DNA of 64,000 bases from Pedobacter cryophilus (GCF_005116455.1 NZ_SWBP01000003.1:310012-374011); one strand, 5' to 3'; shown: positions 34,479 through 44,267, counted from the stretch's first letter. The notes: generated by a model from the letters alone, not told the origin. A program made the numbers and translations.

Positions 34479-36245
34479 TTACATCCTCTCTGGCATTTCA
34501 ATTCCTAAAAGGCTCATTCCTTTATTTAGGGTAGCTGCCGTATGACAGGAAAGCTGCAACCTAAATTGTTTAATATTTTCTTCCTCTACCTTTAATATAC
34601 TTTCTGTTTGATAAAACTTATTATATGATTTAGCCAAATCGTAGGTGTAATTTGCAATAGCAGCAGGATTATGTTCCTTTGCCGCAGAAGCTAACACTTC
34701 AGGATATTTACTTAATATTTGTATCAAATCAAGTTCTGTTTCTGCTAAGTGGCTTGGATAGGTCACTTTTAATTCTTGATAATTAGCTTTTGTTAGTACA
34801 GATTTTATTCTGGCATGAGTATATTGAATAAAAGGCCCCGTATTTCCCTGAAAATCAATTGATTCTTTAGGATCAAACAATAAACGCTTTTTAGGTTCAA
34901 CCTTTAATAGAAAATATTTTAATGCGCCCATCCCAATCATGCGGTATAAATTTTCTTTTTCGGCATCTTCAAAATGATCTACCTTACCTAAAGCTTCGGT
35001 TTTTTCTTTGGCAGTGTCCTGCATTTCTTGTATTAAATCATCAGCATCAACTACCGTTCCTTCTCTCGATTTCATTTTTCCACTTGGCAAATCAACCATG
35101 CCATAAGAAAGATGATACAATCCTTTAGCCCAACTTTTACCTAGCTTAGCTAAAATTAAGAAAAGCACCTTAAAATGATAATCCTGTTCATTACCCACTA
35201 CATATATAGACTGCTGCATTTTAAAATCATCATACTTTAATTGAGCGGTACCTAAATCTTGTGTAATGTAAACCGAAGTACCATCTGCCCTTCTCACTAA
35301 TTTCTCATCTAAACCGTCGGCGGTTAAATCTATCCAAACAGAATCATCAACCTTTTTAAAGAAGACTCCTTTTGCTAAGCCTTCCTCCACAATATCTTTC
35401 CCTAATAAATAGGTATTAGACTCGTAATAAAATTTATCAAAATTTACACCTAGTTTTTTGTAGGTTTCATCAAAGCCAGCATAAACCCAGCTATTCATGG
35501 TTTTCCAAAGCGTTTTCACTTCATCATCACCAGCTTCCCATTTTTGAAGCATTTCTTGCGCTTCTAAAATTAAAGGAGCTTGTTTTTTAGCTTCGTCTTC
35601 GGTTTTACCATCGGCTTTTAAAGCTTCAATTTCCTTTTTATATTCCTGATCAAAAATTACATAGTATTTCCCAACCAAATGATCTCCTTTTAAATGAGCG
35701 GTTTCTGGCTTTTCTCCATTTCCAAATTTTTGCCAAGCCAGCATAGATTTGCAAATGTGAATTCCTCTATCGTTCACCAAATTAGCTTTGATGACTTCAT
35801 AACCAGCCGCTTTTAAAATTTCGGCAACAGCATAACCTAATAAATTATTACGCACATGCCCTAAATGCAAAGGTTTATTGGTGTTTGGAGAAGAATATTC
35901 TACCATCACTTTTTCGCCGTTTGGTTTAAGAAAGCCAAAATCTTCTTTAAGAATTTGTTGTTCAAAAGTGTTTAACCAGTATTCATCATTTAAAACAATA
36001 TTTAAAAAGCCTTTAATTACATTAAAATCAGCCACCTGAGTACAGTTCTCTTTTAAATATTGACCTAAAATATTAGCTGTTTCTTCGGGAGATTTTTTGG
36101 TATGACGTATAAAAGGAAAAACTACAAAAGTGACATGACCGTCAAATTCTTTCTTTGTTTGCTCTAAATTAACTTGATTTTCAGGGATTTGAACATTAAA
36201 TATCGTATCAAAAGCTTGACTAATGGCCTGGTGTAAAAAATTCAT
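34479..36245 (-). CDS. argS: Arginyl-tRNA synthetase
   Basis: Charges tRNA-Arg with arginine. This 588-residue class I synthetase has an N-terminal additional domain, the HIGH motif as PLHLGHVRNNLLG (about residue 115-130) preceded by EYSSPNTNK, and GKMKSREGTVVDADDLI in place of KMSKS, as in many ArgRS. The C-terminal DALR anticodon-binding domain ends in GMSLLGIEMPERM. It is divergent from the arginine deiminase-like gene across less than 90 bp, placing the enzyme that uses arginine for translation next to enzymes that degrade it. Confidence 0.96.
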   Translation of the reverse strand: MNFLHQAISQAFDTIFNVQIPENQVNLEQTKKEFDGHVTFVVFPFIRHTKKSPEETANILGQYLKENCTQVADFNVIKGFLNIVLNDEYWLNTFEQQILKEDFGFLKPNGEKVMVEYSSPNTNKPLHLGHVRNNLLGYAVAEILKAAGYEVIKANLVNDRGIHICKSMLAWQKFGNGEKPETAHLKGDHLVGKYYVIFDQEYKKEIEALKADGKTEDEAKKQAPLILEAQEMLQKWEAGDDEVKTLWKTMNSWVYAGFDETYKKLGVNFDKFYYESNTYLLGKDIVEEGLAKGVFFKKVDDSVWIDLTADGLDEKLVRRADGTSVYITQDLGTAQLKYDDFKMQQSIYVVGNEQDYHFKVLFLILAKLGKSWAKGLYHLSYGMVDLPSGKMKSREGTVVDADDLIQEMQDTAKEKTEALGKVDHFEDAEKENLYRMIGMGALKYFLLKVEPKKRLLFDPKESIDFQGNTGPFIQYTHARIKSVLTKANYQELKVTYPSHLAETELDLIQILSKYPEVLASAAKEHNPAAIANYTYDLAKSYNKFYQTESILKVEEENIKQFRLQLSCHTAATLNKGMSLLGIEMPERM

Positions 36246-36305
36246 TCGGCAAAAATAATTAATATTGAGTTCATCTGTAGAATTTAAAATTGAATTAAAT
36301 TCTAA

Positions 36306-36313
36306 TAGCTTTG
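36306..36313 (+). promoter_or_regulatory. Candidate -7 promoter element of the arginine deiminase-like gene
   Basis: TAGCTTTG matches the Bacteroidota -7 consensus TAnnTTTG and lies 20 bp before the chosen ATG. A TTG at 36290 is closer than the usual spacing for a -33 element, so the call is tentative. If right, it excludes the upstream TTG start at 36265. Confidence 0.3.
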
Positions 36314-36333
36314 TACTTTATACAACCAATAAT

Positions 36334-37779
36334 ATGCCGACAAAAACACAAGACTTTAAAGTTAATGTAAGTTCAGAAATTGGAACATTACGTTGTTTGT
36401 TAATTCACAGCCCAGATAGCGGCCTTGGAAAAGTGGTTCCATCTAAAGCTCAAGATTGGCTTTTTGAGGATATTGTACATTTAAACACCATTAGAAAAGA
36501 CGAATACGACTATTATTTAAAGTTATTACTTTACTTTTTAGATCCTGATAAGATAAAAGGCAAATTAACTACTATAGACCAAGATAGCACCAGAAGCTTT
36601 TACAAACCAGATCATGCTAATTTCCATTCTTCTACAAAAGTGGTAGAATTAGAAAAGCTTTTAGCCGAAATTTTAGAAGATAAAGACGTTCGAAAAAAGA
36701 TTGTAGCTGCCGTTTGTGCCATTGAAGGCTGTACCTATAAATTACAAACCGAATTAATTGATACTCCAGCATCTGAGTTGGCTAAAATTATTATTTCAGG
36801 ATCAATAGATACCCAAAGAATGATTTTTGCGCCTATTCCTAATTTTATTTTTACCCGGGATATTGGCATCACTATTAATAATCACATCCTTTTAAATAAG
36901 CCTGCAAAAAAAGCCCGATCAAGAGAAACTTTATTGGCCAGATACATTTTCTTTAACCATCCCCTTTTTGCTGCTTACAGAAATAATATCATTGAAATAC
37001 CCGATTCTTTACAACATTTTTTAAGACCTGGGGAAGAAAACGAAGAGAAAAGTACTTTAGAAGGTGGCGATGTAATGGTGGTAAGTAAAAACCATTTATT
37101 AATAGGATTTAGCGAAAGAACATCGGCTACAGCCATTAATGAAACCATTAAAATATTATTCGAAAAAGATGTAGTACAAAAAGTAAGTATTGTTAAAATT
37201 CCGCATAAGCGTGATTTTATGCATATAGACACCGTTTTTACTCAGGTAAAAAGAAACATGTGGGTAATTTTACATTCGATAGGAAAAGTAGATAAACGTG
37301 GGGATGGTTCTGAACCTATTGATCATTTAATTGAAGAAGAGCATGTAGATAAACCTGAAGTGACTCAATTTATTAAAGGAAAAATTAATACACCAAAGAA
37401 ATTTGAGTCTATTGAACAACTTTTAGCCGATATCAGCGAAAATGATTTAGGATCTCAAGAAAAAACGCAATTCATTTATTCGGGTAACGAAGAATTCCCT
37501 TACGATTCTAGGGAGCAATGGACAGATTCTTGCAACCTTTTAGCCGTAAAAGAGGGCGTAGTTTTAGGTTATGATAGAAACGACCATACCATTAAAGCTT
37601 TTATACAAAAGGGCTTTCAGGTGATTCCTGTTAAAGAATTATTAAAGAAATTTGAAAGCGGAGAATTAAGTCCTGATACTTTAGAAAACACTTTTATTAC
37701 TATGCCATCAGCAGAATTATCAAGAGCCAGAGGCGGTTTTCATTGTATGAGTATGCCGGTTTTGAGAGATGAAATTTAG
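36334..37779 (+). CDS. Arginine deiminase-family protein
   Basis: This 481-residue protein has the amidinotransferase fold of arginine deiminase, which hydrolyses arginine to citrulline and ammonia. Motifs in order are FTRDIGI, LEGGDVMVV, the His-Asp pair in FMHIDTVFT, and a C-terminal GGFHCMSMP with the nucleophilic Cys. It is longer than the roughly 410-residue classical enzyme, with inserts around 80-180 and 330-400, so substrate preference should be treated as inferred. The frame extends to a TTG at 36265, but MPTKTQDFKVNVSSEIG is the better start. It leads the group deiminase, ctlX, arginine decarboxylase; there is no ornithine carbamoyltransferase or carbamate kinase nearby. Confidence 0.8.
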   Translation: MPTKTQDFKVNVSSEIGTLRCLLIHSPDSGLGKVVPSKAQDWLFEDIVHLNTIRKDEYDYYLKLLLYFLDPDKIKGKLTTIDQDSTRSFYKPDHANFHSSTKVVELEKLLAEILEDKDVRKKIVAAVCAIEGCTYKLQTELIDTPASELAKIIISGSIDTQRMIFAPIPNFIFTRDIGITINNHILLNKPAKKARSRETLLARYIFFNHPLFAAYRNNIIEIPDSLQHFLRPGEENEEKSTLEGGDVMVVSKNHLLIGFSERTSATAINETIKILFEKDVVQKVSIVKIPHKRDFMHIDTVFTQVKRNMWVILHSIGKVDKRGDGSEPIDHLIEEEHVDKPEVTQFIKGKINTPKKFESIEQLLADISENDLGSQEKTQFIYSGNEEFPYDSREQWTDSCNLLAVKEGVVLGYDRNDHTIKAFIQKGFQVIPVKELLKKFESGELSPDTLENTFITMPSAELSRARGGFHCMSMPVLRDEI

Positions 37780-37784
37780 GTTAG

Positions 37785-37930
37785 TCCACTGTCCGAAGAC
37801 CGCTGTCGGCAGTCCGAAGACAGCAGACCGCAGTCAAATTGTCACAAAAACTGCGGACTTTAGACTTTAGACTTCATTAAAAAATATTGGCTCGTCGCTA
37901 AAACTGCGGACTTCAGACTTTTTAAAATTA
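37785..37930. repeat. Degenerate AGTCCGAAGAC/GCGGACTT-word repeat
   Basis: Variants of GTCCGAAGACCGC, CGGCAGTCCGAAGACAGC, ACTGCGGACTT and TAGACTTTAGACTT fill the gap between the deiminase gene and ctlX. Left-half words are roughly complementary to right-half words. A second stretch of the same class occupies 55450-55580. Confidence 0.6.
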
Positions 37931-37935
37931 AAAAA

Positions 37936-38856
37936 ATGCAAACAACATCTAACATATTAATGATTCGGCCTGTAGCTTTTGGATTAAACACCCAAACGGC
38001 AGACAGCAATGCTTTTCAAGATAAGCAGGCTTCGCAGGATGCGGTACAAGAAAAAGCGGTTAACGAATTTGATGACTTTGTTGCCAAATTAAGAGCTAAT
38101 GATATTAATGTAACGGTAATTGAGGATACACCGAAGCCTCATACCCCCGATTCCATTTTCCCTAATAACTGGATTTCTTTTCATAATGATGGAGCTATTT
38201 TTCTATACCCGATGCAGGCAGAAAACCGCCGTTTAGAAAGAAGAGTTGATTTAATTGAGCAACTCAAAGCTAATTTTAAAATAAAAGCTATTCATGATTT
38301 AAGTGCTGCCGAAAAAGAAGGTATATATTTAGAAGGCACCGGAAGCATGGTTTTAGACAGAGAAAACAAAATAGCTTATGCCTGTTTATCTATACGCACC
38401 CAAGAAACAGCTTTGAATCAGTTTTGTAAAGAAAGCGGTTACACCTCTGTTAAATTCCATGCTTTTGATCAAAACGGATTTGCTATTTACCATACCAATG
38501 TGATGATGTGCGTTGGAGATAAATTTGTAGTGGTTTGTTTAGATACCGTTACAGATGAAGTCGAAAAAGCAGACCTGATTACAAGCTTTCATAAAACTGG
38601 TAAAAAAATTATTGAAATTTCTTTAGCGCAAATGAACCAGTTTGCAGGAAACATGCTTCAAGTAAATAATAGAGATGGGAAGAGTTTTATCATCATGAGT
38701 GAAAGAGCTTTTTTATCATTAAATGACATTCAAAAAAACATTTTAAGCTCTTTTGCAACACCTCTATACTCCTCTTTAAATACCATAGAAAACAATGGCG
38801 GAGGCAGTGCTAGATGTATGATTGCCGAGATTCATTTACCTGCTTTAGAAAGTTAA
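37936..38856 (+). CDS. ctlX: Amidinotransferase-fold hydrolase CtlX (citrulline utilisation type)
   Basis: This 306-residue protein belongs to the dimethylarginine dimethylaminohydrolase/arginine deiminase superfamily. It shows MIRPVAF at the N-terminus, DSIFPNNWISFH (catalytic-site Asp), EGTGSMVLDR, the His-containing segment FAIYHTNVMMCVG and the C-terminal GGGSARCMIAEI with the catalytic Cys. The name CtlX is the family name for Bacteroidota/Proteobacteria members linked to citrulline use; the reaction here is inferred. It sits between the deiminase and arginine decarboxylase genes, consistent with one arginine/citrulline pathway. Confidence 0.85.
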   Translation: MQTTSNILMIRPVAFGLNTQTADSNAFQDKQASQDAVQEKAVNEFDDFVAKLRANDINVTVIEDTPKPHTPDSIFPNNWISFHNDGAIFLYPMQAENRRLERRVDLIEQLKANFKIKAIHDLSAAEKEGIYLEGTGSMVLDRENKIAYACLSIRTQETALNQFCKESGYTSVKFHAFDQNGFAIYHTNVMMCVGDKFVVVCLDTVTDEVEKADLITSFHKTGKKIIEISLAQMNQFAGNMLQVNNRDGKSFIIMSERAFLSLNDIQKNILSSFATPLYSSLNTIENNGGGSARCMIAEIHLPALES

Positions 38857-38947
38857 AAGATTGATTAAGGACACAAACAGGTAAAAAATTTCAAAACCTG
38901 TAATTATATCATAATTTAATTACATTTTTGCGAAAAAATAATTAAGA

Positions 38948-40339
38948 ATGCAGAGCTACGAAGAATTTCTTGACCTCAGTGTTGGTTTCCCACAAGAAGG
39001 TTTTGATATTATTGATGATGAACTTTATTTCCATGATTTAAATTTAATGGAAATGATAGAAACCTATGGTACTCCCCTAAGGTTTACCTATTTACCTATC
39101 ATTAGTAAAAAAATTCAACAGGCAAAACTGTTGTTTCAAACTGCCATTCTAAAAAATAATTACAGAGGAAGCTACAAATACTGCTATTGTACTAAAAGCT
39201 CACATTTTAGGCACATTGTAGAAGAAGCACTAAAAAACGATATTCACTTAGAAACTTCATCGGCATTTGATATGCCCATGATTGATGCTTTAGAGAAAAA
39301 AGGTTCTCTAAATAAAGATGTCACCGTAATTTGTAACGGCTTTAAAACCTACCAATACAAGCAATATATTGTAGATATGTTGCATGATGGTTTCAAAAAC
39401 ATCATTCCAGTTTTAGATAATAAAGAAGAGTTTAATTTATATGATGATGAGATAGATATTGATACTCCATGTAATTTAGGAATTCGTATTGCGGCAGAAG
39501 AGCAACCTGATTCTCAATTTTACACCTCTAGATTAGGCGTTAGAATGGAAGATGTAATTGATTTTTATAATTCAAAAATCGTTCATAATCCTAATTTTAA
39601 GGTTAAATTACTGCATTTCTTTATCAATTCTGGAATTACTGATACTCCTTATTATTGGAACGAATTAGAGAAATACGTTACGCTATATTGTAAATTCAAA
39701 AAGATTAATCCTGATTTAGATACTTTAGATATTGGTGGTGGAATGCCATTTAAAGATTCTTTAGTTTTTGATTTTGATTATGAATACATGATCAGTGAAA
39801 TTGTAAAACGTATTAAAGAAATTTGTGCCGAGCATGAAGTAATGGAACCAGATATTATTACCGAATTTGGAAAATATACAGTTGCAGAAGCATCAGGAAT
39901 TTTATATAAAGTTTTAGGAAGAAAGCAACAAAACGACCGTGAAAAATGGTTGATGTTAGATGGTTCTTTCATTACTAACTTACCAGATGTTTGGGCAATG
40001 AATCAGCGTTATGTATTGTTGCCTATTAACAATTGGGATTCTGAATATGAGCGAGTTAACTTAGGCGGTATTACCTGTGATGGACAAGATTATTACAATC
40101 AGGAAGCACATGTGGGTAACGTTTTTATGCCTAAAACACGTAAGGTTCAGTTTCTTGGCTTTTTTCATACAGGAGCTTATCAGGAAGTATTAAGTGGTTA
40201 TGGCGGCATACATCATTGCCTTTTACCTTCTCCTAAACATGTAATTATTAGAAGAAACCGAGATGAAACTTTTAATTACGAAGTTTTTGGTGAAGAGCAA
40301 AACAGTAAACAAGTAATGAAAATATTAGGATATATGTAA
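38948..40339 (+). CDS. speA: Arginine decarboxylase, PLP-dependent, fold III
   Basis: Decarboxylates arginine to agmatine, a polyamine precursor. The 463-residue chain belongs to the alanine racemase-fold decarboxylases. The PLP lysine is in SYKYCYCTKSSHF, the phosphate-binding glycines in LDIGGGMPFKD, and the active-site Cys in GGITCDGQDYYN. GAYQEVLSGYGGIHHCLLP precedes the C-terminal end. It is shorter than the 630-residue E. coli SpeA and resembles the compact Bacteroidota form. It ends in a strong terminator and follows ctlX by 91 bp. Confidence 0.88.
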   Translation: MQSYEEFLDLSVGFPQEGFDIIDDELYFHDLNLMEMIETYGTPLRFTYLPIISKKIQQAKLLFQTAILKNNYRGSYKYCYCTKSSHFRHIVEEALKNDIHLETSSAFDMPMIDALEKKGSLNKDVTVICNGFKTYQYKQYIVDMLHDGFKNIIPVLDNKEEFNLYDDEIDIDTPCNLGIRIAAEEQPDSQFYTSRLGVRMEDVIDFYNSKIVHNPNFKVKLLHFFINSGITDTPYYWNELEKYVTLYCKFKKINPDLDTLDIGGGMPFKDSLVFDFDYEYMISEIVKRIKEICAEHEVMEPDIITEFGKYTVAEASGILYKVLGRKQQNDREKWLMLDGSFITNLPDVWAMNQRYVLLPINNWDSEYERVNLGGITCDGQDYYNQEAHVGNVFMPKTRKVQFLGFFHTGAYQEVLSGYGGIHHCLLPSPKHVIIRRNRDETFNYEVFGEEQNSKQVMKILGYM

Positions 40340-40341
40340 AC

Positions 40342-40371
40342 AAAAAAGCCTCTTTAATCGGAGGCTTTTTT
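40342..40371. terminator. Bidirectional intrinsic terminator
   Basis: AAAAAAGCCTC, an eight-base loop, then GAGGCTTTTTT. It is shared by the arginine decarboxylase gene (+) and PEP synthase (-). Confidence 0.85.
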
Positions 40372-40400
40372 GTTTATTAATAAATCTTAAAAAATCTTTA

Positions 40401-42839
40401 TTAAACTAGCGCTAAAGCTAACTTTTGTTCAACATTTGCAATTGCATTTAGCGTTTTAAATAACGAATCTGGAGTTACAGAAATGCTATCAATTCCTTCT
40501 TCAACTAAAAACTCAGCAAAATCAGGAAAATCTGAAGGACCTTGTCCGCAAATCCCCACTTTTACGCCTTTCTTTTTAGCGGATGCGATCAACATTTTTA
40601 TCATGGTTTTAACAGCTTCATTACGCTCATCATAAATATGAGCAACTAAAGCAGAGTCTCTGTCTAATCCCAACACCAATTGAGTTAAATCATTAGATCC
40701 AATAGAAAACCCATCAATATGATCTGCAAAGGCATCTGCTAAAAGCACATTAGAAGGTAACTCGGCCATCAGGTAAACCTCTAATCCATTTTTACCTCTT
40801 TTTAAGCCATATTCTTCCATTACTTTATAAACCTGAAGCAATTCTGTTACCGTTCTACAAAACGGAATCATTACGGTTACGTTAGTAAGACCTATTTCTT
40901 CTCTCACCATTTTTATGGCCTTACATTCTAAACCAAAGGCATCTTTATACTCCTTAGAATAGTAACGGGAAGCACCACGCCAGCCAATCATTGGGTTTTC
41001 TTCTTTAGGCTCAAAATGATTCCCACCTAATAAGTTAAAATACTCGTTACTTTTAAAATCAGAGAAACGCACAATTGTTCTGCTTGGATAAAATGCTGAG
41101 GCAATTTTCGCCACACCGTAAGCCAATTTTTTAATAAAATAATCCTCTCCATCTTCAAACCCTTGAGTAAGTTTCTTAATCTGCTTAGTTAATTCATGAT
41201 CTCTTAACCTATGATGATGCAATAAAGCTAATGGATGAGCTTTAATATAATTATTGATGATAAATTCTTCTCGGGCTAAACCCACTCCTTTATGCGGGAA
41301 ATGAGAAAAATGGAATGCCTTTTCAGGCGATGCTACGTTGAGTAATATAGGTGTTTGGGTTTGCGGCAAATCGATTAAATTAATCTCATTTTCTGTAAAG
41401 TCTAAACAACCGTCGTAAACATAACCCACATCACCTTCGGCACAAGATATAGTCACCAAATCTCCATTTTTGAGTAAAGTAGTTGCATTTTGACAAGCTA
41501 CAATAGCCGGAATACCTAACTCACGAGCCACAATTGCAGCATGACAAGTTCTTCCACCTTTATTGGTAATAATAGCTGATGCAATCTTCATTAATGGCTC
41601 CCAATCAGGATCGGTAATATCTGTAACCAAAACATCTCCTTTTTTAAAGGAAATTTCTTCCATTTTTGAGCCATCAAATGAATGAATAATTTTTACTAAA
41701 CCAGCGGCAATTTTATCACCAACAGCCACTCCTTTTAATATGATATCATCAGGATTTGGAGCTTCGCTGAAACTGTAAGTCTTAATAGTTTCTTGATTTT
41801 TACGGGAATGAATTGTTTCTGGCCGGGCTTGTACAATAAATAATTCACCGCTTAAACCATCAACGGCCCATTCTACATCCATAGGGCACCAATAACCTTT
41901 AATTTTAGAATAGTGATTTTCAATAATAGTTACCCATTTGGCCAGCGCTAATACCTGTAATTCTGACAAGCAAAACTTAGATTGCTCTTTTGCTGTAGTA
42001 TCAATTATTTTTACTCGCTCTTCTGTAGAAGAACCATAAATCATCTTTTTATCTTTAACACCCATCTTTTTTTCTATGATGGATGGATAACCTTGCTTTA
42101 AAGTAGGTTTAAATACCAAAAATTCATCCGGACTTACCGCTCCCTGAACCACTAATTCGCCCAAACCAAAAGAACCGTTAATCACCACCACATCTTTAAA
42201 ACCACTTTCGGTATCTAAAGAAAATGCAACTCCAGAAGCAGCCAAATCCGACCGAACCATTTTTTGGATGCAAACAGAAAGGCCTATTTTAAAATGATCA
42301 TATCCAAAGCTTTTTCTGTAGCTAATGGCCCTATCGGTAAATAAGGAAGCGAAACATTTTCTGATAGAGATTAATAGCTCATCAATACCTCTGATGTTTA
42401 AAAACGTTTCTTGTTGCCCTGCAAAAGATGCATCTGGCAAATCCTCAGCTGTAGCCGATGAGCGAACCGCCACATCAACTTCTGATGTTTGGTAATGGTT
42501 TGATAATTCTTGATAAGCAACTTTTAGCTCCTCCACTAATTTTTCTGGAAATGCTCCGTTTAAAATCAGTTTTCTTACTTCGCTGCCTCCCCTTCTTAAA
42601 TCTTGAATAGAGTCTGTATCTATTGCTGCTGTTATTCTGGCAATTTCGCTTTCCAAATTATTGAAAGCCACAAATTCTTGGTAAGATTTTACGGTAATGA
42701 TAAAGCCGGATGGGATTCTTACTCCAAGTTGACTTAAATGTTGTATCATTTCGCCCAAAGAAGCATTTTTACCCCCAACAACCTCAATATCAGCTATTCC
42801 AGCCTCTTCTAATTTTAGGATTAGTTTTTCGTTTTTCAT
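40401..42839 (-). CDS. ppsA: Phosphoenolpyruvate synthase
   Basis: Converts pyruvate and ATP to PEP, AMP and phosphate for gluconeogenesis. The 812-residue protein has the N-terminal ATP-grasp nucleotide domain (GGKNASLGEMIQHLSQLG, VRSSATAEDLPDASFAGQQ), the central swivelling domain with the phospho-His in GGRTCHAAIVARELGIPAI, and a C-terminal TIM barrel (IGSNDLTQLVLGLDRDS, KVGICGQGPSD). All catalytic motifs are intact. It is divergent from an AraC-type regulator across about 140 bp, which could regulate it. No PSRP regulatory kinase is adjacent. Confidence 0.95.
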   Translation of the reverse strand: MKNEKLILKLEEAGIADIEVVGGKNASLGEMIQHLSQLGVRIPSGFIITVKSYQEFVAFNNLESEIARITAAIDTDSIQDLRRGGSEVRKLILNGAFPEKLVEELKVAYQELSNHYQTSEVDVAVRSSATAEDLPDASFAGQQETFLNIRGIDELLISIRKCFASLFTDRAISYRKSFGYDHFKIGLSVCIQKMVRSDLAASGVAFSLDTESGFKDVVVINGSFGLGELVVQGAVSPDEFLVFKPTLKQGYPSIIEKKMGVKDKKMIYGSSTEERVKIIDTTAKEQSKFCLSELQVLALAKWVTIIENHYSKIKGYWCPMDVEWAVDGLSGELFIVQARPETIHSRKNQETIKTYSFSEAPNPDDIILKGVAVGDKIAAGLVKIIHSFDGSKMEEISFKKGDVLVTDITDPDWEPLMKIASAIITNKGGRTCHAAIVARELGIPAIVACQNATTLLKNGDLVTISCAEGDVGYVYDGCLDFTENEINLIDLPQTQTPILLNVASPEKAFHFSHFPHKGVGLAREEFIINNYIKAHPLALLHHHRLRDHELTKQIKKLTQGFEDGEDYFIKKLAYGVAKIASAFYPSRTIVRFSDFKSNEYFNLLGGNHFEPKEENPMIGWRGASRYYSKEYKDAFGLECKAIKMVREEIGLTNVTVMIPFCRTVTELLQVYKVMEEYGLKRGKNGLEVYLMAELPSNVLLADAFADHIDGFSIGSNDLTQLVLGLDRDSALVAHIYDERNEAVKTMIKMLIASAKKKGVKVGICGQGPSDFPDFAEFLVEEGIDSISVTPDSLFKTLNAIANVEQKLALALV

Positions 42840-42978
42840 AAATCAGCTATTTAAATGTTTTTAACTATACAAAAATCAGTAGAAAAAATTAGGTAGTTTA
42901 ATTTAATACTTACAATTAATGATACTATCTTAACCTATTTTTTTAATTATATATAAATTAGTACTTAACTTAGTATTA

Positions 42979-43848
42979 ATGAATCCTTATTTAATTAAAA
43001 TTCCGTTAGCTATAGATGAATCTTTTAGCCTCAGAACAGATATTTCTAGGGGATTTAATAGTCAATGGCATTATCATTCTGAAATAGAATTAATTTACAT
43101 TATACAGGGCACAGGAACCGGTTTTTTTGGTAATAGCATTAGAAACATTGAAGATGATGATTTAATTTTAATAGGATCTAATTTACCTCACATGCTTAAA
43201 AGTGATCCTGAGGTATATCATTCTCATTCAGAAAGAATTACAGAAGCTTTAGTGCTCCATTTTCCACCCAATATATTAACTACATTTTTGCAGCTGCCAG
43301 AAAATAAAAAGATATCAAACCTATTGCAGCAAACCAACTTAGGGATTTTATTAACCGGAAATACCAAAGTTGAAATTATAAAAACACTTAAATTACTAAA
43401 CTTTGCAAAAAACAGCCAAAGGCTTATTTATCTTCTTCAGATACTGCAACTCATTATAGATGAGCAAAATCATACGCTATTAAGTGAAGCTGTTTTAAAA
43501 CCATTTTTTAACAAGAATGATGAGAATAGATTAAATAGAGTTTACCATTACACTTTAAACAATTTCTCTAGAGAGATTAAATTAAAAGAGATTGCTGATA
43601 TTGTTTACATGAGTCCGCATTCTTTTTGCAGGTATTTTAAATCACGTACAAAAAAGCGCTATTCCTTATTCTTGCTAGAAGTTAGAATAAGCCATGCTTG
43701 CAAACTTTTAAGTAGTACTGATTACAGCATTGCAATCATTTCTTATGAAAGTGGATTTATGAATTTATCTAACTTCAACAGGCATTTCAAATTAATTGTT
43801 GGGAAAACGCCATTGGAATATCGTAAACAATTTCATATCAAACATTAA
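42979..43848 (+). CDS. AraC-family transcriptional regulator
   Basis: This 289-residue regulator has an N-terminal cupin domain (FNSQWHYHSEIELIYIIQG, NLPHMLKSDPEVYHSH) and two C-terminal helix-turn-helix motifs (IKLKEIADIVYMSPHSFCRYF and IAIISYESGFMNLSNFNRHF), ending GKTPLEYRKQF. The HWHYHSEIEL-type cupin is common among sugar-responsive AraC proteins of Bacteroidota. The effector is unknown. Divergence from ppsA suggests, but does not show, control of gluconeogenic PEP synthesis. Confidence 0.87.
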   Translation: MNPYLIKIPLAIDESFSLRTDISRGFNSQWHYHSEIELIYIIQGTGTGFFGNSIRNIEDDDLILIGSNLPHMLKSDPEVYHSHSERITEALVLHFPPNILTTFLQLPENKKISNLLQQTNLGILLTGNTKVEIIKTLKLLNFAKNSQRLIYLLQILQLIIDEQNHTLLSEAVLKPFFNKNDENRLNRVYHYTLNNFSREIKLKEIADIVYMSPHSFCRYFKSRTKKRYSLFLLEVRISHACKLLSSTDYSIAIISYESGFMNLSNFNRHFKLIVGKTPLEYRKQFHIKH

Positions 43849-44071
43849 ATTTTGCAGCTTTTAAACCATTTTTAATAAATAGAAAGCAATATTTTATTAA
43901 ACTTTTAAACCTCTTTAAACATGCTAAAATCTTTTAGAAAATTCATTATTTAGGCTCCAAAAGCAGAAAAACAGCTATATCTGATCTTTTTTTATGAGAA
44001 TCATCAATTAAAGTTTAGGTTTATCAAAATTTAGTTATAAATTCAATTTTTATTCATTAAACCCTATATTC

Positions 44072-44248
44072 ATGTCATCATTTGCAAAATTAAAAGAATT
44101 GGTAGCAGCAACAGAAGCAGATGCTACTGCATTTTACGAAAAAGGAAACAAAGCAGCTGGAACAAGACTGCGCAAAGCTTTACAAGAAATTAAAGTTTTG
44201 GCTCAAGAAGGCAGAAACGAAGTTACTGCAAAAAAGAACGAAGGATAA
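44072..44248 (+). CDS. Histone H1-like DNA-binding mini-protein
   Basis: A 58-residue basic, alanine/lysine-rich helix-forming protein: MSSFAKLKELVAATEADAT, then FYEKGNKAAGTRLRKALQEI and KVLAQEGRNEVTAKKNEG. The KGNKAAGTRxRKALQE segment matches the Hc1/histone H1-like proteins that are nearly universal in Bacteroidota, where they are thought to bind DNA as abundant nucleoid proteins. Start ATG and stop TAA are unambiguous. An open frame in another register over the same bases (44121-44306) is spurious. It is monocistronic and ends at an intrinsic terminator. Confidence 0.85.
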   Translation: MSSFAKLKELVAATEADATAFYEKGNKAAGTRLRKALQEIKVLAQEGRNEVTAKKNEG

Positions 44249-44267
44249 TTTAAAGCCTTTAAATATT

